The notes under the pieces were generated by a model that had not been told where the DNA came from, did no database searches, and worked only from the letters and a program-made list of their open reading frames with translations. A stretch of 64,000 bases of DNA from assembly GCA_963693085.1 (NCBI GenBank), contig OY856411.1:64167001-64231000 (forward strand). The letters run 5' to 3'. The translations under genes and the position numbers were made by a program. Of the stretch, positions 22,493-32,953 are shown one piece after another (the stretch's first letter is position 1; every line of letters begins with the position of its first letter). This DNA comes from Alisma plantago-aquatica (Eukaryota; Streptophyta; Magnoliopsida; Alismatales; Alismataceae).

Positions 22493-22945
22493 CTTCATGG
22501 TAAAAGACAGTTCATTGAAGATCCTATAGATGAAGAAGAGTACTATGATAAATATGATGACTCCAGTCCATTCTCAGTTGGGTTGCCAACTCCAAAAAAT
22601 ATTGAAGCTAATGATGACTTATATGTGCGCGGAGATCACAATGAAGGATTGTTAATTGAGAAAAGATCACAATTTTAGAGGCATGCATGTTTATATTTTT
22701 TTATTGAAGCTAAATGTTTACTTTTTTAATATCAATATCATGATAAATGGTCAGTTGTTCTTCATGGTAAAAGACAGTTCATTGAAGATCCTATAGATGA
22801 AGAAGAGTACTATGATAAATATGATGACTCCAGTCCATTCTCAGTTGGGTTGCCAACTCCAGAAAATATTGAAGCTAATGATGACTTATATGTGCGCAGA
22901 GATCACAATGAAGGATTGTTAATTGAGAAAAAATCACAATTTTAG
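22493..22945 (+). pseudogene. Two copies of the tnp2-gene C-terminal (DUF4216-side) exon
   Basis: Each copy reads FIEDPIDEEEYYDKYDDSS and ends GDHNEGLLIEK followed by a stop. The same segment follows the DUF4216 region at 61710-61895 of the CACTA copy further right (PIYEEEFYDKYDDSSPF, GDHNEGILID). This shows it is the 3' end of the transposase gene. The upstream tnp2, DUF4218 and most of DUF4216 are absent here, so no transposase can be made. Confidence 0.75.
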
Positions 22946-23008
22946 AGGCATGCATGTTTATATTTTTTTATTGAAGCTAAATGTTTACTTTTTTTTATAT
23001 CAATATCA
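22493..23008 (+). repeat. Tandem duplication (268-bp offset) of the tnp2 3' exon
   Basis: The block from TTCATGGTAAAAGACAG to ATATCAATATCAT occurs at 22493-22740 and again at 22761-23008 with only a few differences. Each copy encodes the same C-terminal peptide of the transposase gene. Near-identity indicates a recent duplication. Confidence 0.92.
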
Positions 23009-23036
23009 TTTTCTGATTTGATGTTTCATTATCTTC

Positions 23037-23345
23037 TAGTTAATACAAATGCTAACCATTATGGGAGGGTGCTAAATAACTATAGGACCAATCTCACCCG
23101 AGATTACATACGCGATGCTGAGAGTAGGTTCTTGATCTATTCCAATTCTAGACATTGATCAGTATTTCATTAACTCTAAACTAATAATTTTTGTTTGTAT
23201 TCTCTTTGAAAAATAAATATAGGAAGAAGGCTATGCAGGATGGACATGACATAGCTATGCAGAATATGCAGGAAGAAGCCCCAATGAAGAGAAGCAGGAT
23301 ACACATACAATACATAAAGTGCAGCACACACAAGTGGTTCAGATT
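23037..23345 (+). pseudogene. Remnants of the second CACTA gene
   Basis: NYRTNLTRDYIRDAE (about 23077-23120) parallels NRTNTTREYI at about 62590-62620 in the larger CACTA copy. This marks it as an exon of the gene downstream of tnp2 (TNPA-like in En/Spm terms). A following short stretch (KKAMQDGHDIAMQNMQ) after TATAG at about 23222 may be another exon. No complete frame remains. Confidence 0.4.
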
Positions 23346-23350
23346 CATAT

Positions 23351-23768
23351 AACAACATGACAGACTAACACATATATAGTGCATAACAACAATAGCGCCG
23401 AATTTACATAGAACACTAACTTAGTACATATATAGTGGGACTAAGGTGATGATACCACCTGCTAAAACAGGTTATCGACTACACGTTACGACTGGGAGGT
23501 CGTGATTCAGCAACGTATGCATTAGCAGGAGGACAAACAGATCACCATATGAGGACAAACATATGGTGATCTGTTTGTCCTCCTGCTAATGCATACTGTT
23601 GTTGAATCACGACCTCCCAGTCGTAACATGTAGTTGTCGGTAACCTGTTTTACCAGTTGGGATCGTCACCTTATAAGTCCCACTATATATGTACTAAGCT
23701 AGTGTTGTATGTAAATTCGACGCTGCTGTTGTTATGTACTATATATGTGTTAGTCTGTCATGTTGTAT
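23351..23768. repeat. 418-bp palindrome with 8-bp loop in CACTA element
   Basis: The left arm 23351-23551 and right arm 23560-23768 are inverted copies with a few mismatches and small gaps. The loop is AGGACAAA, flanked by CATATG on both sides. Recognisable mirrored pieces include GGAGGTCGTGATTCA/TGAATCACGACCTCC and GACAGACTAACA/TGTTAGTCTGTC. Confidence 0.93.
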
Positions 23769-24354
23769 GGACATCGATTGTATTGCTCAGGTATTATATA
23801 GTCTCATTAGATAATATGAAATATATCAATCTTATTTATAGCTCATTAATTATATATATACATCATTCTCTTTACAAGTGTTTAAAGCTGACCCCACTAC
23901 AGGAATAGACTTACCAGATGTACATGCTCCCTATACGATGGGAGAATTAAATGAAGTAAGAGAAGAATGGGCAACAACCATACAAATAGTGGGGATTTTT
24001 TAAATGAATTTCTGAATTATAATATGTGTGACTGTTTCTACATGTCTAGATGTTTCTACATGTGTCTGAGTGAAAATGAATGAAAGTTAGGTTACTATAT
24101 GAATGTTTCTACATGTGTGAATGTGAATGAATGGAACTACAGATTGCTAGCTACATGAATGTTTCTAAATGTGTGAAAATAAAATGGAACTGCAGGTTGT
24201 ATTGCTAAATGCATGTGTGAATATTTTTGTTGTTAAATTTGCAGGTTTGTGGCCTGTTGTTGGCTGATATCAATGGATGTCGTAAAACCTACAGTTCAGT
24301 TAACTGAACTGTAGATTTCTCATCCTGCGACCAGCCACAGCAGGTCTATAAAAA

Positions 24355-24881
24355 AAAAACAATAGGCGTCGGTTATTTTTAAAAAACCGACACACAATGA
24401 TGTAATGTCGGTTTTTTAGATATAACTGGTGCCTATTTCCTGTGGCGTGAACATATATGGTGTCGGTTTCTTACTACAAACCGACACTGATAGTGCCCAA
24501 GCTGGCGCCAATAACAGGCGTCGGTAATTGTAAACAACCGACACGTAACGTTACAGTGTCGGTTAGTTATATGTAACCGACACATATTCTTTTAGCGCGA
24601 AGACATATTTCGTCGGTTTTTGGCTTATAACCGACACTGATAGCACCCAAGACGGCGCCCTTTCTGTGGCGCGAAGGGTTTGGGTGTCGGTTTCTTAACT
24701 AATAACCGACGCCTATAGTCCCCTGATGGCGCGTTTTCGGTCGCACACGAAGAGTTTGGGTGTCGGTTCTGGAACCGACGCGTAATGGGTGACCTTTTAG
24801 TGTCGCCCACATAGGCGTCGCTCAGCAACCGACACTAAAGGCCTTAAATAACCGACACTAAAGGTAGGTTCTGTAGTAGTG
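24355..24881 (+). repeat. CACTA 3' subterminal array and terminal repeat
   Basis: About 15 copies of TGTCGGTT/AACCGACA occur in both orientations, often as facing pairs around short spacers. The array ends in the inverted terminal repeat. The 3' array is denser and longer than the 5' one, as in other CACTA elements. Confidence 0.85.
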
Positions 24882-27023
24882 ATACTAGGGGAACAATGCT
24901 ATGTTTCACCTTATTTGTCCCTTCACTCATATATTGAGTTTAGAAAGGTTTATTGTAAGATGGAAATAGTATTATCACCCTCTACATATCATTTAAGATG
25001 TAAGGAAGGGGCGATGCCAAACTTTTACTAAGAGACATATTGTTGTAAATTTGTAACTAAGACAAGCAATTACCATTTAAATGATAAAATCCTAATACCA
25101 TAATACATGAGCAACTGTAATGATTATATAGGAATCATGCATACATTTTTCCTCATCCTCATCCAATGTCTACACATATCTAGGGAGAAGTATCCACCCA
25201 CCTCAAGCACACCAAAGCAATCCAAACAAACTCTTGTCCTCGAGCTCCAACAACCTCATAGGAAGAGCGACCTTCTTCTCATAGATGTAGCCTCGAAATA
25301 ACAACAAGATGGTCTCCTAAAGGCCAATGCACAAACACACATGCGCCTACAAGCCCAAGGACGTCATATTCTACCTTGGTCCTAGCCAAGACACGAAGAA
25401 AAGTGGAAAGAAGAGAAGGAAGTCTGGAGTTCCTCAACATATAGCCAAGTATAGATCATCCATGGTGTTACATAAAGGAGAAGGAAAAGAAGAAACCAAA
25501 AAAGAGAAAAGAACTAATATCAAAGGATGTTCTTCCAATAAGATTTTCTTTAGACAACCCTTCTACAAGGCAAGCGAGACAAGATCACCTTAAGTTTGCC
25601 TCTTTTGTCTCCCTTATAGTTTAGCTCCAACACAATTTATAAAATGTAGATGAAGATTTCCTCATGAATAAAGAGACATACAAGCTTGCTTAGCTTAGAA
25701 AACTCTTCAAAACCACCACCTTCACTAAGTAGTAAAGATAGAAGTGAACTTGATCAAGATAGAGGAACTTGAACCAATTACCAAGGTAGATAGTCCCAGC
25801 AGGTTTTGACAAGACAAATGCAACCAAAACACAATTGGGCATGTTGGGAACCCAACATGAGTCGAATGGAACTCGGTCCAAGTTTGAGATAACTCAGCAA
25901 ATGGACCATCCAATCAACTTGACCAAGACTCCACAACTCACACACTAACCAACCTAATGCTCACCTACAATGTCGATTTGTTCTCAACACAGTCAATTTA
26001 TACCACAAAATAGCTTGCTCAATTTGCATGCACTATACTAGAGTTTACAACCAAACACATTCCGCAAACTCCACCAAACCGACCATTTTCCATAAAATTT
26101 TTCATGAGCTGAAGGGTGAAGAAACCAACAACAAGCTTCTAAGAATCAACTTTCAAATAACACGCATACAACCCTCACTTGAGCCATGCACACATACAAC
26201 ATGCTCCCAAAAGCCTAACATACCATGGATACACAAACAACAAGATCAGCATGAATACACATCTACTTAGCTTATCTCTAAAGGTTATCACATAATGACT
26301 ACACGCTTTACATGTTCATCAAATTAGGGTTTCATCCTAATTGCCTAAACCTAGTCCAACTCGAGTTTTAATCCCTATCCTGTTTGTTATATTACACATA
26401 TTATCAGTATGGTGATGGTTGACATAAAATAAACTCAAATTCAATGTCTTTAAAACGCCTAACCAAAAACATTGAAACAACCTTAAACACTATTGTAGTT
26501 TGATTCTAAGATGCATTGTACGTGTAAATTTATTATGACGTAAGATATTGGTTGCTAAAATGGTGCTTACTACATGCCAAGTTTGATTAAAAATATAACA
26601 TAATACTATAGTATCTGAATGTGTGCTGCCATGACAAAAGCGCACAAACACCTTTTGCTATTTATTTCTATGCTACGATGACAAAAGAGCACAGACACCT
26701 TTTGCTATTTATTTCTATCACAATAGGTCACGACAGGGGAGTAGAGGGTTTATGTGTATGTTGGATATGTGAGGATGCTTTTGGAAAAGACAAGGTACTA
26801 GAGAAAGAACAACGTTAAAAGCCGTATAGATCTTGAAACTTAAAAAGATATTCTTGTATCCGGAAAACTCTAGCATTGCGCATGCCTACTTTCTCACATA
26901 TTTTATTCCCAAAGCCCGTACCGCTTGCGGTTATCCAGTAAAGTTTTATCTTTTCTTTTAACGTAAAGCTCGAATTCACATTCTTTTTATTTTTTGGCCA
27001 AAAAAGCTAAATGATAAAATGAC
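24882..27023. other. Unassigned 2.1-kb stretch
   Basis: It begins with the right CACTA target duplication (ATA). I see no conserved coding domain. The open frame at 25327-25593 is lysine-rich and of low information. A roughly 50-bp near-duplicate occurs at about 26630-26680 and 26680-26725 (GACAAAAG.GCACA.ACACCTTTTGCTATTTATTTCTA). It may be LTR or leader sequence of an unrecognised retroelement. Confidence 0.35.
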
Positions 27024-27379
27024 ATGATTTCTAACTTAATTCTCAAAGTGGCACATTTCAGAACAAATAAGTCCCCAAAAAGGAGACATTGCTCTTGGTG
27101 TAGGCCAATGCGTCCCTTTAGGAGATGCATTTCTATTTTAAAGAGAAATACATCCTCTTTTGGGATGCATTAGAGCAATACGTCCTCAGCTGGGACACAT
27201 TACTTTTGCTTATTTTTTACTTTTATTTTTAAATATGATACCATGTAATGGTTTTTGTATAGTAATTAATTATTTTTTAATAACCATAATAGTTACAAAA
27301 AATGATGTATTACAATAATTCAAAATAAATAAATTCAATAAGCTATAAAAGTTATTCATACATAATATTTGAAATTGTG

Positions 27380-27416
<37 letters not shown>

Positions 27417-27419
27417 TAC

Positions 27420-27467
<48 letters not shown>

Positions 27468-27478
27468 ATATATATATA

Positions 27479-27531
<53 letters not shown>
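27380..27531. repeat. (TA)n microsatellite with CA/TC interruptions
   Basis: A TA run with a few interruptions abuts the left end of the MITE. A second TA run of about 70 bp (27981-28050) abuts its right end. Confidence 0.95.
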
Positions 27532-27571
<40 letters not shown>

Positions 27572-27976
27572 GCTAGAATACACTCGAGTGTACAGATCAC
27601 GTCGTACACCTCAATGATGTTTGTATATCTAGACCATATTTTTCCAAAATATAATCCATTGATCTTAATGGTTACAATAATAATAGGCCCAATACAAAAT
27701 TTGAGCTCATTTGGATGAGTGTAAGTCACTCATCCAAGGGAAACAAAATCGACGCACAAAACTAATTTGAAATGCCTAATTTTTGCATCCTTTAGATGCC
27801 CGACCTATAAGTGTCCAAATGAGCTAAAATTTATTATATGGTATGTTCTTAAGATATTTAACAAGATCAACGGTTTAGATTTTTCAAAAAGTTATTACAT
27901 ATTCAAAAATGACTGAGGTGGACGGTGCCTCCGGTACACTCGAGTGTACACTAGCCTGACTCTCTCTCTCTCTCTC

Positions 27977-27980
<4 letters not shown>
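27532..27980. mobile_element. MITE with (GA)n-GTCAGGCTAG terminal inverted repeats
   Basis: The left end reads (GA)n GTCAGGCTAGAATACACTCG; the right end is its complement, CGAGTGTACACTAGCCTGAC(TC)n. Inside each end lies the palindrome ACACTCGAGTGT. The centre has a small hairpin (GGATGAGTG/CACTCATCC). The 449-bp unit is non-coding and bracketed by TA runs, so the target site was probably TA-rich. Confidence 0.8.
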
Positions 27981-28053
<73 letters not shown>

Positions 28054-29056
28054 GATAGATACAATAGTAAAACATAAAATTTAATTGAAATATCAAACAC
28101 ATACTTTAAAAATATATGATACTTTATACAATATAAAATATAATATTACAATAACTAATGCAATCACGATATTACATATACAAATAAAATATATAAGAAA
28201 AGGAATAACATATAATTAAAAAAAGACATTATACATATTACTTAAATTACAACATAGATTAAAATGACATTGTGTTTATTAGTTTCTAAACTAATCCAAT
28301 GGATACACTATTAGTACACAAAATATAACATTAGCTAAATACAATTAAAGATAAAATAATATTAATAAAATAGAATTAAAGATATGATACATATTGTTAA
28401 ATTTTAGATGTATGTTGTGTTTTAGTATTGTATCTGTCAATTTAGTTTATAAGTAAATAGACACAACGTTAGTTTAGTATATATCATTATTATGTCTTAT
28501 AGTTCAATTATGTATTATTATTTTCCTTATATATTTTGTATTATATATGTAATATCTTGATTGATTGTATTATTTCTTTTTTATTATTATATATTTTGTT
28601 CTATATAAAGAATTATATATTTCGTATATATCAGTTTAATATTTTAACTATGAATTTTTGTTTAGTATTGTATCACACGATTTTATATAGTTTAATTTAT
28701 AATTTTCAATATTATGTATTAATAACTATTATACATTATTATTTTACTAATGGTAAATTATTTTAATAATTATGTATATTTTTAACTATTGTATTTATGA
28801 ACAACTAAATAAATACGATACAAAAGTCTTTACATGGTATCATATTTTAAAAATAAAAGTAAAAAAAATAGTGCGTCCCCACAGGGGACATATTGCTCTT
28901 GTAGAGGAGATGTGTCTCGCCAAAGGACGTATTGCCTATTTATAATAATAATACATCTTTTAAGGGGGCACATTGGTCCCACCAGGAGCATTGCATCCTC
29001 TTTTGGGATATATTTGTCCAGAAATGTGTCATTTTAGAAATTAAGTTAGAAATCAT

Positions 29057-31447
29057 ACAATTCTAGTAATAATAATAGTGAAGTATGTGCTTAAGTTTTT
29101 GTCCCATTTTTTACTATCTTGATGTTTAAATATATGAAAGGATGCTGACAGAAACTAGTCTATCCACATTCAATTCATTGTCGATTTCCACATTCGCCAC
29201 ACCTAACCCAATAAAGAAATATAACATCTATCAATTACACGTATCATAAATTTGAAGGTATGTGACGTGATAAATGCTTAACGTTGTGAATTAGGTTGAG
29301 TACTGATACAAAGATCTATTTTCAAAACCCCAAATGTATCCGTAGTCCATTATAACCAAAAAATAAGGATGAAGTACCATGTCACAAGAAAAAGAAAGAA
29401 AAGTAAGAGGGAGAAAAGAGCCCAGAAAAAAAATAGGAGAGAGAAATATATTTAGTTTATAACTTTCAAACCAAAATGATTTTTTTGACAAAATAAAAAG
29501 CATTAAAATTCTTATAAAACACAATCCAAAAGACCAATGTTCATGTAATTTTAACACGTAATATAAAAATGACTATTGTGATTGAGATAGTACTCATTTT
29601 CTAAGTAGGACACAAATTCAAAACTTAGTATTGCATTTCATTCTTGTTCTTTGTATAGTACTCATTTTTCTATATTACTTATTTTTCATAACTTTATATT
29701 TTAAAACAAGTATCATAATAAGTACTAAAATAAATTTGATTGTACCTTTTAATTCTCTACATTTTAAAACAAGTATTGTACCCATAAAATAAAGCACAAT
29801 ACACATTTTAAAAAATAATGACATTAAAAAATGAGTAATATACGAAAAAGATACCATAGTCATTTATGAGTTAGTGTGTTAGTCTAAAATGAGTACTACC
29901 CCCAATGCAATATTGATTTTAGAACATTTTTTTAATGAGATTGTACACATTTTTCAAAAAAAATTGTAGAAAAATATTTTTTTTAGATAATACTCATTTA
30001 TTCCAGATACAAACATATATGCATAATAATACTCATTTTCATATTATTATATTATTTTTTTTCAAGTATATATCAACATTAGTCTAGTTGGATTGCATTT
30101 TTATAAGGACTTAAGTTTCTAGAATGCATAATAGATTCCTTATTCTTATCAAATCTCACGACAATCAAGTTTTATTTAAAACCCTCACATTCTAAAAAAT
30201 AATTAGTGGAGCTTCAACCATTTGGAACTAAAGTGGGAGTGCTGCTTGCTGTAATTTGAGGTACTTGTCCTTCATAAGATTATGAAGGTTCATGTTGTGG
30301 GTGTGGAGAGGTCACTTTATACAGTATATGCGGTATGCAGGTGTGTGTGCGTACATAGTAATTTAATTATTTTATATAAATTAATCACACCATTTCATAT
30401 TTAATTCTACAATTAGATAATGAAACCTTAAAACTTGAGACAGATATTAGAATCATTTAAGCATAAACTCCAATGAAGCATGCACAAATTGGTTTAAAAT
30501 AAGTACATAACAATAAAGACTAACAATATCATACTAAAAGATGTTTGTATCTACTAGAGGTCCTAAACAGAAAAAACTAAACAAGCACACGTCTCATGTA
30601 TAAAACATACAACAAAACAATACACCAAGAAAATGTTATCACTAAAAATATAATCTAATTTGGACTGAGATAAGAAATATCACCAACTAGTCAACCTTAT
30701 AAGCGGCTAATATATTGTGGGGCTCTTAAGTGGCTTGTGGGTCCTTTTAAAAACACCCGTTGATGTGTTCGTAACAATTTTTTGAGTGTGAATACGAATG
30801 GAAATTTCTAAACGAAGTGTAATGTTATGTATGTTGGCATGTGGAGTTGTGGGTATTATGCATTTTTTTATATCAAGGATTTATATATAAAGTGCTTAAA
30901 ATGTGAGTACATGTGAATTGCCTATCTATCCTAAACCCCTCCCTCTTTACTAGGTGCAGACGAGGGTAAGTGTAAAGGGAGGGTGAAGGAGTTACTAGTG
31001 TAGGTGATTATCCTTACCCCCTACCTTTTGATGGATAATGGTAAGAGTAGACCTTTATCCTCTCCATACCTTCACGATGACAATCCTAGATGGATGCCCC
31101 AAATTCTTTCGGAGCTTGAATAGAGTAGGGGTAGTAATATGAAGCCCCTGTACTAATTACACGGTCATTGATTACCATAATGGATTTCTGCTGATTGTGG
31201 TTTATGACATCGTGCTCCAATCTGTTCCATGTGACTAGTAATTCCTACTTCACTGTAGCCACCCAATCATTGACGACCTTCAAGTCAAACCTCACGTGGA
31301 TTCTTATGTCAAACCTCACATGGATCTATATGCATAAAAAACGGCTGATATTAGCCAAGGTGCATTGAAAACACTCTCATTCAGAAGAAGCTCCTAAAAC
31401 TCCAACCTCTCCATCCTAGACATGATCCGTATATACCTGAGGTCTAA
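29057..31447. other. Unassigned AT-rich 2.4-kb stretch
   Basis: No coding domain recognised. Around 29586-29640 and 29880-29925 there are weak inverted similarities (TAGTACTCATTTTCTAA / TCTAAAATGAGTACTAC), possibly an old MITE. From about 31000 the sequence is less AT-rich and runs continuously into the left arm of the large inverted duplication, so it may belong to the same unidentified unit. Confidence 0.35.
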
Positions 31448-32564
31448 GATCTACTACCCACTAAATCCAGTTTTATCGTGATATGTTGTATTGACTTGGA
31501 AACCAGATTCAGTGAGAAACTGCTTTGTGGAAAACCCACACTTCGTCCCCTAAGTCTCTATTGGTAACCCACCCAATTCATACCCAAATTCTTTCTAACC
31601 ATTCAAAGGCTCTGTTAGGATTCAAAGATGGCTCAAAAATGCCAATAAGCATTAAGCCCCCCTCTTTTGGCATAAAACATTGACACAATCCAATGTCCTA
31701 TCCCACTGCCCTCACATCTCAAACAATGAACTTACCTATTGTTAAATGAAAAGTCCATCCCCACCCTCTTTAGGAGGTCAAGAACTCCCCAACCCTTTAT
31801 CATGTTGGTGTCCTCTATGCGATATTAACTTGTTCCATACCAAAAATTGTCGTCCTCTCTCCTAGATGATCAAGATTAACCTAAATCTATATCATCTTTA
31901 GACGAACTGCATTTCTCGACTCTCGGAAACAGGCTCCTTTGGAGATATGTAGCATCAACCCACCCAAGATATCCTTGCTTCAAAAAAGATGCCTCTCTTG
32001 AATTGAAGGACTGGATCTGTTGGACCGACTGGGTTGGACGTTTCAAAGAAGATAGTATGATCGGAATGTGCCCTGTTTACGTTGATGAAGCAATTTTTTT
32101 AGCAGGGGAGGAGAGTAGTAGCGATCAATAGCGAAGCTAATATAATGATACTTAAATCGTCACTAGGTCTCATCTCAATTATTCACGGTATGTGTTGTTG
32201 TAGCTTTTGGAAGGAGGCCCCATACCAACTCTTTTTGTACTCAGGAGGTCTCCGAGCCTGCCTCCTCATTTGCACGCTAAGATATCTAATTCGTGCATTA
32301 CCTTTTCAGTAGGCTGATCTTCTGTCCGGGTGGTATCACAACAAAGCTTTTGACGTAGTTCTCCTCACCAGGGCTTCTATTGGATGAGTCTCCTACAGAG
32401 CAACTTTGAGTTTTATGGGAATAAAGGAAGAAAAAAACTTTTTGGGAGCTGCCGTACGTAGCCGTCTTATAAGCATTTGTACATACCATGGATATGGTGG
32501 TGGGCACAACTATTTACTGCCACTACACTCTTGATTTGATCTGTCTAATATATCTAAAAACAGC

Positions 32565-32920
32565 CATTAGAACATTTCTGTCCTCTAGTGTCACTTTTTT
32601 TTACACTGGTTCCAATAAAAAAGACATTATACATCAAACAACGTCGGACCAATAGTATAAACGTCACCATTGATCTAGTCTCGCTGATTTAGAAAAAATA
32701 TGGGTATCGAATTTTTTATTGTTAGTTAATTTGTACAAATTGAAGTCTAAAAGAATCGGTGAGATAATTATTTCAATAAAAAATATTTGTCTTCAAAAAA
32801 CTTAAGATACACGTCGGTTTACTATAAACTGAAGAGATAAACCTTCACGCTGAAAATAATTTGCAGCCAAAATACGCCAGGTGTCAATTTTTTTCACATA
32901 AAATTTATATGGATTCATAG

Positions 32921-32953
<33 letters not shown>

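Larger units (their letters stand above)
20328..24881 (+). mobile_element. CACTA (En/Spm) transposon, complete ends, non-autonomous (4.55 kb)
   Basis: The terminal inverted repeats CACTACTACAGAA (20328-20340) and its complement TTCTGTAGTAGTG (24869-24881) are perfect over 13 bp. The flanking target duplication ATA (20325-20327, 24882-24884) is the 3-bp size expected of CACTA elements. Subterminal regions are full of TGTCGGTT motifs on both strands. Inside there is a GC-rich 5' section (20516-20830), a B3-like reading frame (21245-21658), a hairpin (22228-22430), two copies of a tnp2 C-terminal exon, remnants of a second gene and a 418-bp palindrome. The tnp2 catalytic part is missing, so mobilisation would need another element. 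Confidence 0.93.
27024..29056. mobile_element. Foldback (long terminal inverted repeat) DNA element, about 2.0 kb
   Basis: About 27024-27310 and 28770-29056 are inverted repeats of each other. Mirrored pieces include ATGATTTCTAACTTAA (left start) with TTAAGTTAGAAATCAT (right end), and ACTTTTATTTTTAAATATG with CATATTTTAAAAATAAAAGT. Divergence is appreciable. No transposase is visible, and an AT-rich centre holds a separate MITE. No clear target duplication was found. Long TIRs suggest a Mutator-like or Foldback element, but this is inference. Confidence 0.65.

Noticed and set aside
25327..25593. Possible Lys-rich gag-like protein
   Set aside because: Low-complexity basic composition only, with no zinc knuckle or gag motif and no flanking LTR or primer site.
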